Positions 1 to 6,153 of a stretch of 10,140 bases of DNA are shown piece after piece. The stretch's first letter is position 1. The number at the start of each line of letters is the position of its first letter. This DNA is from an uncultured Mycoplasmatota bacterium (GTDB lineage Bacteria > Bacillota_I > Bacilli_A > RF39 > UBA660). Location: contig URZY01000018.1 of assembly GCA_900552495.1 (NCBI GenBank), positions 1 through 10,140 on the forward strand. Direction: 5' to 3'. Under the pieces are notes generated by a model that was not told the origin of the DNA, did no database searches, and worked only from the letters and a program-made list of their open reading frames with translations. The position numbers and the translations under genes were made by a program.

Positions 1-3
1 ACA

Positions 4-18
4 AACCCTTATAGGGTT
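4..18. other. small hairpin at the window edge
   Basis: AACCCT and AGGGTT form a perfect 6-bp stem around a 3-base loop (TAT). It lies directly beside the stronger terminator hairpin at 28-46. It may be part of the 3' end of whatever lies left of the window. No T-run follows it on the plus strand, so alone it is not a convincing terminator. Confidence 0.4.
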
Positions 19-22
19 ACCT

Positions 23-53
23 AAAAACCACTAGTTGAACTAGTGGATTTTTA
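23..53. terminator. bidirectional intrinsic terminator
   Basis: CCACTAG (28-34) pairs perfectly with CTAGTGG (40-46) around a 5-base loop. Five A's precede the stem and ATTTTTA follows it, so a T-run is present on both strands. On the minus strand it lies about 36 bases past the stop of the FemAB-family gene and would end that transcript. On the plus strand it could end a gene lying left of the window. Confidence 0.75.
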
Positions 54-81
54 TTGACGTGTTCAATTTAGTTCATATGTT

Positions 82-1323
82 TTATTTTTTCTTATTAAAG
101 CTTTTATATAAATTATAAGAAAAGTTATTTAATATTATATCAAATTCACCTAAGTATTCTGTTACGGTTGTATTAAAACCTAATTTCATTTCGTTCAAAC
201 CACTATATTGGTTTTTTTCTTGAAATTCTCCGACAATAGCATTTAGATTTAAATATTTAAAACCCCGATTATTATAATTTTGAATCATATACCATTTTAA
301 TAGATAGTTGGCATTTAGTGAACTGTATTCTTCATTAACTCCGTCGACAAACACATATGCGGCGTTGTCGTAGGTAATAACCATAGCGCCAGCGACTTTA
401 ATTCCTTGTGGGTATTGCTTTAAGAGATCTGTTGCGAGAACAATATTATTTTTATATGTATTTAGTAACTTATCAGATTCCATTTTTTGATTTAGAAAAT
501 TATTTCTTTCTTTACGATCAAGTGTCATATCTTGGATTAAGGCATTTAGTTGATCGTTTTTTTGCTGTTCTTGCTCTAAAATGCGACGACTATTAATAGT
601 AAAAGTTTCGGTACTTAATACAGCATAAAATACTTCTACATTTGTTTTAAAGTTTTTGCATAGTTCTTTATAAAATGCAAGTGGGTTAGGCGTTTTCTTT
701 TTGACAAAGCGATATAAAGCGTTTAAATCTCGATCACTGTCTCTATAAACTTGGATTCCATGAGCGGTAGCTTTTCTTATTTTATTTCTGGTGCGTTTAT
801 CAAATCTAGCAAAAATTTCTCGATCGTCACGATTTAGTAGAACTAACGCTTCCCAACGTGGTTTCTCCGTTTCAAAAAATTTTGTTTTTCCTTTATATGA
901 GAACCCCGCTTTTCTTAAGTTGTCAATTATTTTAGAGGCTTGATTATTGAAATTAATAGTATTACCATCTTGATCTCGAATTGTCTCAGGAATATAAGGA
1001 TCCATTCTTAGAAGCATGAAGCCTTGTTTGCCAAGCAACTGTTTTAACTTTTTAGTCATTTCTACTACCTGATCTGCATCTTCATAATTAAAAAGAATAC
1101 CACGAGGAGCATAGGCTATTTTATTACTCATAAAAATTTCTTTATATATAATTAAGGTTGCGCCAATAAGTTTGTTTAAATCACTTACTATGCCTAAATA
1201 GTGAACATTGTAGCCAAACTTAACCATAACGTTACCATAAGCTGAACTTTGATAGTAATTCCGATAACGATGGCTTGCGGCAAATCTGTCAAACTGTTCA
1301 GGGGATAAAGTTACAATTTTCAT
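82..1323 (-). CDS. FemAB-family peptidoglycan bridge aminoacyltransferase
   Basis: Fem-type enzymes are cytoplasmic, membrane-associated proteins. They move amino acids from aminoacyl-tRNA onto the side chain of lipid-linked peptidoglycan precursors, building the interpeptide bridge. The 413-residue product has the family layout: an N-terminal GNAT-like half opening with YQSSAYGNVMVKFGY (24-38), the YAPRG segment (71-75), a basic KRTRNKIRKA stretch (176-185) before the second half, and a C-terminal GNAT-like half (about 309-395) with NANYLLKW (337-344). Residues about 246-302 are rich in E, Q, K and N and look like the two-helix coiled-coil arm typical of FemA/FemX, which resembles the arm of seryl-tRNA synthetase. 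Length matches the family. AAAGGAG lies 9 bases before the ATG and a good promoter lies further up. It is transcribed away from murD, another cell-wall gene. Which amino acid it adds, and at which bridge position (FemX, FemA or FemB role), cannot be read from the sequence. Confidence 0.9.
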   Translation of the reverse strand: MKIVTLSPEQFDRFAASHRYRNYYQSSAYGNVMVKFGYNVHYLGIVSDLNKLIGATLIIYKEIFMSNKIAYAPRGILFNYEDADQVVEMTKKLKQLLGKQGFMLLRMDPYIPETIRDQDGNTINFNNQASKIIDNLRKAGFSYKGKTKFFETEKPRWEALVLLNRDDREIFARFDKRTRNKIRKATAHGIQVYRDSDRDLNALYRFVKKKTPNPLAFYKELCKNFKTNVEVFYAVLSTETFTINSRRILEQEQQKNDQLNALIQDMTLDRKERNNFLNQKMESDKLLNTYKNNIVLATDLLKQYPQGIKVAGAMVITYDNAAYVFVDGVNEEYSSLNANYLLKWYMIQNYNNRGFKYLNLNAIVGEFQEKNQYSGLNEMKLGFNTTVTEYLGEFDIILNNFSYNLYKSFNKKK

Positions 1324-1353
1324 TATGTTTTGCTCCTTTCTACTATATTGTTT

Positions 1354-1382
1354 ATTATATCATTTGTCGTTAGTTCTTTCAA
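1354..1382 (-). promoter_or_regulatory. sigma-A type promoter of the FemAB-family gene
   Basis: Read on the minus strand, TTGAAA (1377-1382) is followed by a 17-base spacer and a perfect TATAAT (1354-1359). A TG one base before the -10 makes it an extended -10. The start of transcription would fall near 1347, giving a leader of about 24 bases that contains the AAAGGAG ribosome site (1333-1339). Confidence 0.8.
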
Positions 1383-1402
1383 TACGGAATATTAATTAAT
1401 GG

Positions 1403-1431
1403 TAGTGATTTTTATAGGATTATAGTATAAT
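1403..1431 (+). promoter_or_regulatory. possible murD promoter
   Basis: A perfect TATAAT lies at 1426-1431. The hexamer 17 bases upstream, TAGTGA (1403-1408), matches the -35 consensus at only three positions. Transcription would start near 1438, leaving about 12 bases of leader that just include the GGAG ribosome site (1438-1441). The position in a divergent intergenic gap is right for a promoter, but the weak -35 and very short leader keep confidence low. Confidence 0.4.
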
Positions 1432-1449
1432 TATGGTGGAGATGATAAT

Positions 1450-2808
1450 ATGTTTGAGAACAAGAAAGTATTTATTTTAGGATTAGCACGAAGTGGTTAT
1501 CAGGCTGCAAAAATTCTTGTTGAGCGAGGAAATCAAGTTATTTTAAATGATGGTAAAGCCGAAGACAAACTTGATCAAGAACAAATTAAAGAACTTAGAC
1601 AACTTGGGGTTACTTTAATATTTGGTGAACATCCTGATGATATATTGGATAATACGTTTGATTATTTAGTAAAGAATCCAGGGGTTCCAATTGATCATAA
1701 ATATGTTTTAAAAGCAAGAGAACTAGGAATTGAAGTTATTAATGAGTTAGAGATGGCCTATCGTTTGTTGCCAGAAGGTGTAAAAATTGTTGCGATTACT
1801 GGTACTAATGGTAAAACAACCACAACAACGCTTACATATGAAATTATGAAAAAAGCCTTTGGTGATAAAGTTTTTTTAGCTGGAAATATTGGTTATCCAT
1901 TATGCAGTATTTTAAATGATATTAAAAGTGGCGATATTATTGTAACTGAGGTTTCATGTCAACAATTGGAAAATTTAAGTCAATTTAAGCCTGATGTTGC
2001 GTTGATGACTAACTTAAGTCCGGCTCATATTGACTTTTTGAAAAGCTATGAGAATTATAAGCGTGTAAAAGCAAAATTGTTTGCTAATCAAACAAGTAAG
2101 GAAGTAGCTATTTTAAATATTGAGAACGAGGATGTCATAAATGAAACAAAAAATATTAAAGCAACGGTTAAATATTTTTCGAGTAAAAGAGAAATCAATG
2201 GAGGATATTTAAAAGATAATTATTTATATTATTATGACGAAAAAGTAATGTCTCGTGATGATATTTTTATAGCTGGATTACATAATGTTGAAAATTGTAT
2301 TAGTGCTATTATGTTAGTTAAAGAATTTGGTGTTTCTAATGAAATAATTAAAGATGTTATTAGTAATTTTAAGGGGGTAGAACATCGATTAGAATATGTA
2401 GATACTGTTTTGGGTAGAAGATTTTATAATGATACTGAGGCTACTAATATTAAATGTACACAGATTGCGCTTGCATCTTTTGATAAACCAACAATTATTA
2501 TTTTAGGTGGTCTAGAAAGAGGACAAGATTTCACAGAACTTACGCCTTTTATGGGAAATGTTAAGACAATTGTAGGAATTGGTCAATGCCGTGATAGAGT
2601 TTTAGAATATGGTAAGAGTATAAATATTCCAACATATTGTTATGAACATTTAAGTGATGGTTTTGACAAATGTTATGAGGAATCTGTTGAGGGAGATATT
2701 ATATTATTGAGTCCTGCTTCGGCTTCATGGGATCAATATAAAGAATGTGAAGTAAGAGGTGCGGAATTTAAAAAGAAAGTTGAGGAGTTAAAAAATGGAA
2801 GTGAGTAA
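1450..2808 (+). CDS. murD: UDP-N-acetylmuramoyl-L-alanine--D-glutamate ligase
   Basis: MurD adds D-glutamate to UDP-MurNAc-L-Ala with ATP, a cytoplasmic step of peptidoglycan precursor synthesis. The 452-residue product has all three Mur-ligase domains. The N-terminal UDP-binding Rossmann domain carries GLARSG (11-16) and KNPGVP (75-80). The ATPase domain has the P-loop GTNGKTT (118-124), NLSPAHID (188-195) and Lys207, which aligns by eye with the carbamylated lysine of the family. The C-terminal domain has DTEATN (328-333), GGLERGQDF (353-361) and the D-Glu-binding LSPASASWDQ (420-429). The usual SPDHLDRH is SPAHIDFL here, a small departure. GGTGGAG lies just before the ATG. It is first in a run with the DUF1653 gene, which overlaps its end, and eno; no other mur or division gene is beside it. 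Confidence 0.96.
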   Translation: MFENKKVFILGLARSGYQAAKILVERGNQVILNDGKAEDKLDQEQIKELRQLGVTLIFGEHPDDILDNTFDYLVKNPGVPIDHKYVLKARELGIEVINELEMAYRLLPEGVKIVAITGTNGKTTTTTLTYEIMKKAFGDKVFLAGNIGYPLCSILNDIKSGDIIVTEVSCQQLENLSQFKPDVALMTNLSPAHIDFLKSYENYKRVKAKLFANQTSKEVAILNIENEDVINETKNIKATVKYFSSKREINGGYLKDNYLYYYDEKVMSRDDIFIAGLHNVENCISAIMLVKEFGVSNEIIKDVISNFKGVEHRLEYVDTVLGRRFYNDTEATNIKCTQIALASFDKPTIIILGGLERGQDFTELTPFMGNVKTIVGIGQCRDRVLEYGKSINIPTYCYEHLSDGFDKCYEESVEGDIILLSPASASWDQYKECEVRGAEFKKKVEELKNGSE

Positions 2809-3013
2809 GGGACAAAAATATCGTCATTTTAAAGGCAATGTTATTACAGTTTTGGAAATAGCTAAGAACACAGAAACGTTGGAAAAAATGGTCGTTTATG
2901 ATCATGACGGGGAGATTTGGGTAAGGCCTTATGAAATGTTTACTTCAAAAGTTGATAAAGAAAAATATCCAGATGTAAAACAAGAGTATAGATTTCAATT
3001 AGTGGAGGAATAA
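2795..3013 (+). CDS. DUF1653-type small protein
   Basis: This 72-residue protein of unknown function shows the hallmarks of the DUF1653 family: YRHFKGN (9-15), VLEIAKNTET (19-28), MVVYDHDGEIWVRP (32-45) and a Met-Phe pair (48-49), with a closing YRF (65-67). Members are small single-domain beta-rich proteins, often lone genes, with no established reaction. There is no signal peptide or membrane segment. The start overlaps the end of murD by 14 bases, in another frame, with GAGGAG (2782-2787) inside murD as ribosome site, so translation is probably coupled to MurD. That coupling does not prove a cell-wall role. Family assignment is by motif recognition. Confidence 0.85.
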   Translation: MEVSKGQKYRHFKGNVITVLEIAKNTETLEKMVVYDHDGEIWVRPYEMFTSKVDKEKYPDVKQEYRFQLVEE

Positions 3014-3034
3014 TAGTACTAAAAGGAGCTATAA

Positions 3035-4270
3035 ATGAAAATTAAGGATATTAAGGGTAGGGAAATTCTTGATTCTAGAGGAAATCCTACGGTTGAAGTA
3101 GATGTTATATTAGAAAATGGTGTAAAAGGAAGTGCTATAGTAGCGAGTGGGGCATCCACCGGTTCTAGAGAGGCTTTAGAGTTACGTGATGGAGAGCAGC
3201 GATATAATGGTCTTGGAGTGTTGAAAGCAGTTGCTAATATTAATGGTATTATAAAAGAGAAAATTATTGGTATGGAAGTAGAAGAGCAGCAAGCAATAGA
3301 TAAAGTACTAATTAAATTAGATAATACAGAGAATAAGTCTAAGTTGGGTGCTAATGCGATTTTAGGAGTTAGTATGGCTTGTTTAAAAGCGAGCGCTATA
3401 AATTCGGGACAAGATTTGTATGCATATGTTGGTGAAAAACGACAACTTCCTTATCCTATGATGAATATAATTAATGGTGGAAGACACGCTGATAATAATT
3501 TAGATTTTCAAGAATTTATGATTATTCCTCAGCAACAGACAATCCATGAGAGGATTAGATGTGGTTCAGAGATTTTTCATGCTTTAAAGAATTTATTAAA
3601 AGAAAAAGGCTATTCTACGGGAGTTGGAGATGAAGGTGGTTTTGCACCAAACTTAAAATCTAATGAAGAAGCTGTGCAATTAATATTGGAGGCAATTTCT
3701 AGAACTACTTATATTTCGGGAAAAGACGTTTTGTTGGGGATTGATGCAGCAGCTTCTGAATTTTTCAAAAATGGTAAATATATCATTGAAAATGAAGAAT
3801 TATCTTTGAAAGAATTAATTAATTTTTATGAACAACTTATTAATAAATATCCAATTGTGTCTATAGAAGATCCAGTTGATGAAAATGATTGGAAGGGATT
3901 TCAAGAGATTACTGATAGATTAGGACAAAGAATTCAAATTGTCGGGGATGATTTATTTGTTACGAATAAGAAATTTTTACAAAAGGGAATTGATTTAGAA
4001 GCAGGGAATGCAATATTGATTAAAGTTAATCAAATTGGAACAATTACAGAAACTTTGGAAACAATTAAACTGGCGCGGAAAGCTGGTTATAAAATAATCA
4101 TTTCGCATAGGAGTGGAGAAAGTGAAGATACTACTATTGCTGATTTAGCAGTTGGTTTAGGTATTGAGCAAATTAAAACGGGTTCTTTGTCTAGAACTGA
4201 TAGAGTATGTAAGTATAATCAGCTTTTAAGAATTGAAGAAAAAATTCTTGACACTACTGAATCTTTATAG
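3035..4270 (+). CDS. eno: enolase (phosphopyruvate hydratase), short C-terminus
   Basis: Enolase interconverts 2-phosphoglycerate and phosphoenolpyruvate in glycolysis. Key residues are present: the SGAST mobile loop (38-42), His151 in NGGRHADN, Glu160, Glu200 in GDEGGFAPN, metal ligands Asp237, Glu278 and Asp305, catalytic Lys330 in LIKVNQIGT, the SHRSGE loop (357-362) and Lys381 in QIKTGSLSRTDR. It should therefore be active. At 411 residues it is roughly 20 shorter than common bacterial enolases, mostly because it stops soon after YNQLLRIEE (394-402). Several usually conserved positions differ: ASGAST instead of PSGAST, NGLGV instead of GKGV, and SIEDPVDENDW instead of the usual SIEDG. AAGGAG (3023-3028) sits 6 bases before the ATG, 21 bases after the DUF1653 gene. 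No terminator follows; the next structure is the proS T-box. Confidence 0.95.
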   Translation: MKIKDIKGREILDSRGNPTVEVDVILENGVKGSAIVASGASTGSREALELRDGEQRYNGLGVLKAVANINGIIKEKIIGMEVEEQQAIDKVLIKLDNTENKSKLGANAILGVSMACLKASAINSGQDLYAYVGEKRQLPYPMMNIINGGRHADNNLDFQEFMIIPQQQTIHERIRCGSEIFHALKNLLKEKGYSTGVGDEGGFAPNLKSNEEAVQLILEAISRTTYISGKDVLLGIDAAASEFFKNGKYIIENEELSLKELINFYEQLINKYPIVSIEDPVDENDWKGFQEITDRLGQRIQIVGDDLFVTNKKFLQKGIDLEAGNAILIKVNQIGTITETLETIKLARKAGYKIIISHRSGESEDTTIADLAVGLGIEQIKTGSLSRTDRVCKYNQLLRIEEKILDTTESL

Positions 4271-4276
4271 TAAAAT
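4248..4276 (+). promoter_or_regulatory. promoter of the first proS T-box, inside the 3' end of eno
   Basis: A perfect -35 TTGACA (4248-4253), a 17-base spacer and TAAAAT (4271-4276) form a strong sigma-A type promoter. The -35 lies in the last codons of eno and the eno stop codon is the last triplet of the spacer. Transcription would begin near 4283, about 18 bases before Stem I of the T-box, which is the expected spacing. Confidence 0.75.
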
Positions 4277-4300
4277 ATTTTTCATATCGAGAAATCTAAT

Positions 4301-4500
4301 AGAAAAGGCCATAATTATGTTAGCTCTTATGCTTAGTGAGTTAAGGATAGTGAGAACTTAATGATAATCTAGCATAGTTCCTACCTTTTTTGGAGAAACT
4401 GTTGTTTCCGGTGTTTACTACATCGTTAAATTTTAAAGTTAATGTAAGGATGGTACCGTGCTTTATAGCACTCCTTTAAGTATCATTCTTTTTTTATTTA
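4301..4500 (+). promoter_or_regulatory. T-box riboswitch, proline (CCU) specifier, controlling archaeal-type proS
   Basis: T-box leaders bind a specific tRNA through a specifier codon and, if the tRNA is uncharged, form an antiterminator. Stem I closes with AAAAGG (4303-4308) against CCTTTT (4384-4389), and TATGTTAG (4316-4323) pairs with CTAGCATA (4369-4376). The specifier is CCT (4380-4382) followed by A, a proline codon with the usual purine after it. A small hairpin GAAAC/GTTTC (4395-4408) follows. The T-box core TGGTACC (4451-4457) is the bulge of an antiterminator made by AAGGA/TCCTT and GTGC/GCAC (4446-4476). The downstream proS confirms the proline reading. Confidence 0.93.
4446..4496 (+). 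terminator. T-box attenuator terminator, first copy
   Basis: AAGGATGGTAC (4446-4456) pairs over 11 bases (two G-U pairs) with GTATCATTCTT (4480-4490), followed by a T-run. The 5' arm contains most of the T-box bulge and the 5' strand of the antiterminator, so the two folds exclude each other. It also is the first terminator met by transcripts reading out of eno. Confidence 0.88.
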
Positions 4501-4513
4501 AGGAGGGGCTTGT

Positions 4514-5926
4514 ATGAAAAATGAAGCAATAACAAGTAGAGATGTTGACTTTGCCAAGTGGTATACTGATGTTGTTAAAGCAGCAAAATTATGCGATTAT
4601 TCTAATGTTAAAGGTTGTGTCGTTTTTGAACCGGCAGGATATGCAATTTGGGAGAGGATGCAAAGTGTATTGGATGGAATGTTTAAGGAATCAGGACATT
4701 CGAATGTTTATATGCCATTACTTATTCCAGAGAGTTTGATGAAAAAAGAGGGAGAATTAATTAACGGGTTTGCTCCAGAAGTAGCTTGGGTTACACATGG
4801 TGGGCAAAATGAATTAGAGGAGAGACTTTGTGTTAGACCAACTAGCGAAACCTTGTTTAGTGATTATTATAGTAATGTAGTGAAATCTTATAGGGACTTG
4901 CCACTTAAGTATAATCAGTGGTGTAGTGTTATGCGTTGGGAGAAAACAACACGCCCCTTTTTAAGAAGTCGTGAGTTTTTGTGGCAAGAAGGTCATACTG
5001 TTCATGCTAGTAGCGAGGAGGCTGAAGCAGAGACTCGTTCAATACTTGAAACATATATAAAGTTTTTTGAGGAATATTTAGCAATTCCGGTTATTTCTGG
5101 ACGAAAGACAGAAAAAGAAAAATTTGCTGGAGCTGAATATTCGTTGACTGTTGAGGCTTTAATGTATAATGGAATTGCATTACAGTCTGGGACAAGTCAT
5201 TATTTTGGACAAAAATTTGCTAAGGCATATGATATTAGTTTTGTTAATAAAGACAATAAGCAGGAATATGCTTACCAAACGTCTTGGGGTGTAACGACAA
5301 GAATGATTGGGGCTTTAATAATGGTACATAGTGATGATTTTGGTTTAGTATTGCCACCCAAAATTGCTCCAAAGCAGGTCGTTATTGTGCCGATTGGGAA
5401 TGTAGAAGAACGAGTAAATACAGTTTATGAAGCATTAAGAAAAAGTAACATTTCAGTTTATATTGATAATTCTTCTAAGTCACCAGGCTTTAAGTTTAAA
5501 GAAGCTGAAGTTAATGGAGTTCCTGTTAGAATTGAAATAGGTGAAAGGGATTTGAAAAGAAATGTTTATACAGTTGCTCGTCGTGATACACAAGAAAAGC
5601 AAGAAGTTTCAGTAGATGAGGACATTGTTAATTACGTAAAAGAGTTAATGAATAAAATTCAAACGAATTTGTATCAAACGGCAAAAAAGCGTCGAGATGC
5701 TATGACTTACGAAGTAGAAACTAAGGAAGAGATGAAAGAAATAATTAATAATCATCCAGGCTTTATTATTGCTGATTGGTGTGGTGATACAGCCTGTGAA
5801 GTTTCGTTAAAAGAAATAGGCGGTTTGAAATCTAGATGTATTTTAGAAGATGAAAAGCCGATTCATAAGTGTGTTGCTTGTGGTAAAGAGGCTAAGCATA
5901 GAGTCGTTTGGGGAATTCAATATTAA
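4514..5926 (+). CDS. proS: prolyl-tRNA synthetase, archaeal/eukaryotic-type (no INS domain)
   Basis: This enzyme attaches proline to tRNA-Pro in the cytoplasm. The 470-residue class II synthetase has the RPTSET substrate loop (108-113), motif 2 from RWEKTTRPFLRSREFLWQEG (141-160) and motif 3 around TRMIGALIMVHSDDFGL (262-278). An anticodon-binding domain follows (about 286-375), then the extra C-terminal domain of this type with Cys423 and Cys428 in DWCGDTAC plus Cys453 and Cys456 in CVAC, a likely zinc site. The chain ends in Tyr, as is usual for this type. It lacks the roughly 180-residue INS editing domain that the neighbouring ProRS has. AAGGAGG (4500-4506) lies 7 bases before the ATG. 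A proline T-box precedes it. The pair is not a simple gene duplication: the domain plans differ. Enzymes of this type are the class inhibited by halofuginone (family knowledge, not visible here). Confidence 0.95.
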   Translation: MKNEAITSRDVDFAKWYTDVVKAAKLCDYSNVKGCVVFEPAGYAIWERMQSVLDGMFKESGHSNVYMPLLIPESLMKKEGELINGFAPEVAWVTHGGQNELEERLCVRPTSETLFSDYYSNVVKSYRDLPLKYNQWCSVMRWEKTTRPFLRSREFLWQEGHTVHASSEEAEAETRSILETYIKFFEEYLAIPVISGRKTEKEKFAGAEYSLTVEALMYNGIALQSGTSHYFGQKFAKAYDISFVNKDNKQEYAYQTSWGVTTRMIGALIMVHSDDFGLVLPPKIAPKQVVIVPIGNVEERVNTVYEALRKSNISVYIDNSSKSPGFKFKEAEVNGVPVRIEIGERDLKRNVYTVARRDTQEKQEVSVDEDIVNYVKELMNKIQTNLYQTAKKRRDAMTYEVETKEEMKEIINNHPGFIIADWCGDTACEVSLKEIGGLKSRCILEDEKPIHKCVACGKEAKHRVVWGIQY

Positions 5927-5940
5927 GATAGTAAAACTAT

Positions 5941-6140
5941 AAGAAAGACCATAATTATATTGGCACTTATATTCAGTGAACTGAGGATAGTGAGAACTTA
6001 GTAATAATCCAATATAATTCCTACCTTTCTTGGTAAGACAGATAGTCTTCGGTGTTGTTGCATCGTTAAAAATAAGAGTTAAAGTAAGGATGGTACCGTG
6101 CTTCATAGCACTCCTTTAGGTATCATTCTTTTTTATTTTA
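5941..6140 (+). promoter_or_regulatory. T-box riboswitch, proline (CCU) specifier, controlling bacterial-type proS
   Basis: The architecture matches the first T-box. Stem I closes with AAGAAAG (5941-5947) against CTTTCTT (6025-6031), and TTATATTGG (5955-5963) pairs perfectly with CCAATATAA (6009-6017). The specifier CCT (6020-6022) is followed by A. A second hairpin AAGAC/GTCTT (6035-6049) follows. The core TGGTACC (6091-6097) sits in an antiterminator made by AAGGA/TCCTT and GTGC/GCAC (6086-6116). Stem I begins only 14 bases after the stop of the first proS. The only promoter-like boxes nearby (TTGGGG at 5908, TAAAAC at 5932) are weak and too close, so transcription may come mainly from the upstream promoter. 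Confidence 0.93.
6086..6136 (+). terminator. T-box attenuator terminator, second copy
   Basis: AAGGATGGTACC (6086-6097) pairs over 12 bases, with two G-U pairs, to GGTATCATTCTT (6119-6130), followed by TTTTATTTT. As in the first copy, the 5' arm overlaps the antiterminator and T-box bulge, so the folds are mutually exclusive. It would also end transcripts of the upstream proS when tRNA-Pro is charged. Confidence 0.88.
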
Positions 6141-6153
6141 GGAGGGAATAAAA

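Larger units (their letters stand above)
4301..6140 (+). repeat. duplicated T-box leader (4301-4500 and 5941-6140)
   Basis: The two leaders align at a fixed offset of 1640 bases. Specifier, T-box core, antiterminator and terminator all fall at identical relative positions. By hand count about 155 of 200 positions are identical without gaps, with a short poorly matching stretch around the small middle hairpin. Stems differ by paired changes (for example TATGTTAG/CTAGCATA against TATATTGG/CCAATATA). This points to an old duplication kept by selection. Coordinates span both copies and the gene between them. Confidence 0.85.

Noticed and set aside
408..596. Plus-strand frame inside the FemAB-family gene
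   Set aside because: It lies wholly opposite a well-supported gene and has no ribosome site or family resemblance.
4378..4382. Phenylalanine (TTC) reading of the specifier in the first T-box
   Set aside because: TTC would be followed by C, while CCT is followed by the expected purine A. Both leaders keep TTCCTACC, both precede proS, and CCT fits proline.
5908..5937. Independent promoter for the second T-box (TTGGGG, 18 bases, TAAAAC)
   Set aside because: Both boxes are poor and the start would fall inside Stem I of the T-box, which would spoil the structure.
5843..6106. Minus-strand reading frame across the end of the first proS and the second T-box
   Set aside because: It overlaps a conserved coding end and a structured RNA leader, has no ribosome site and no recognisable protein features; it is a shadow frame.
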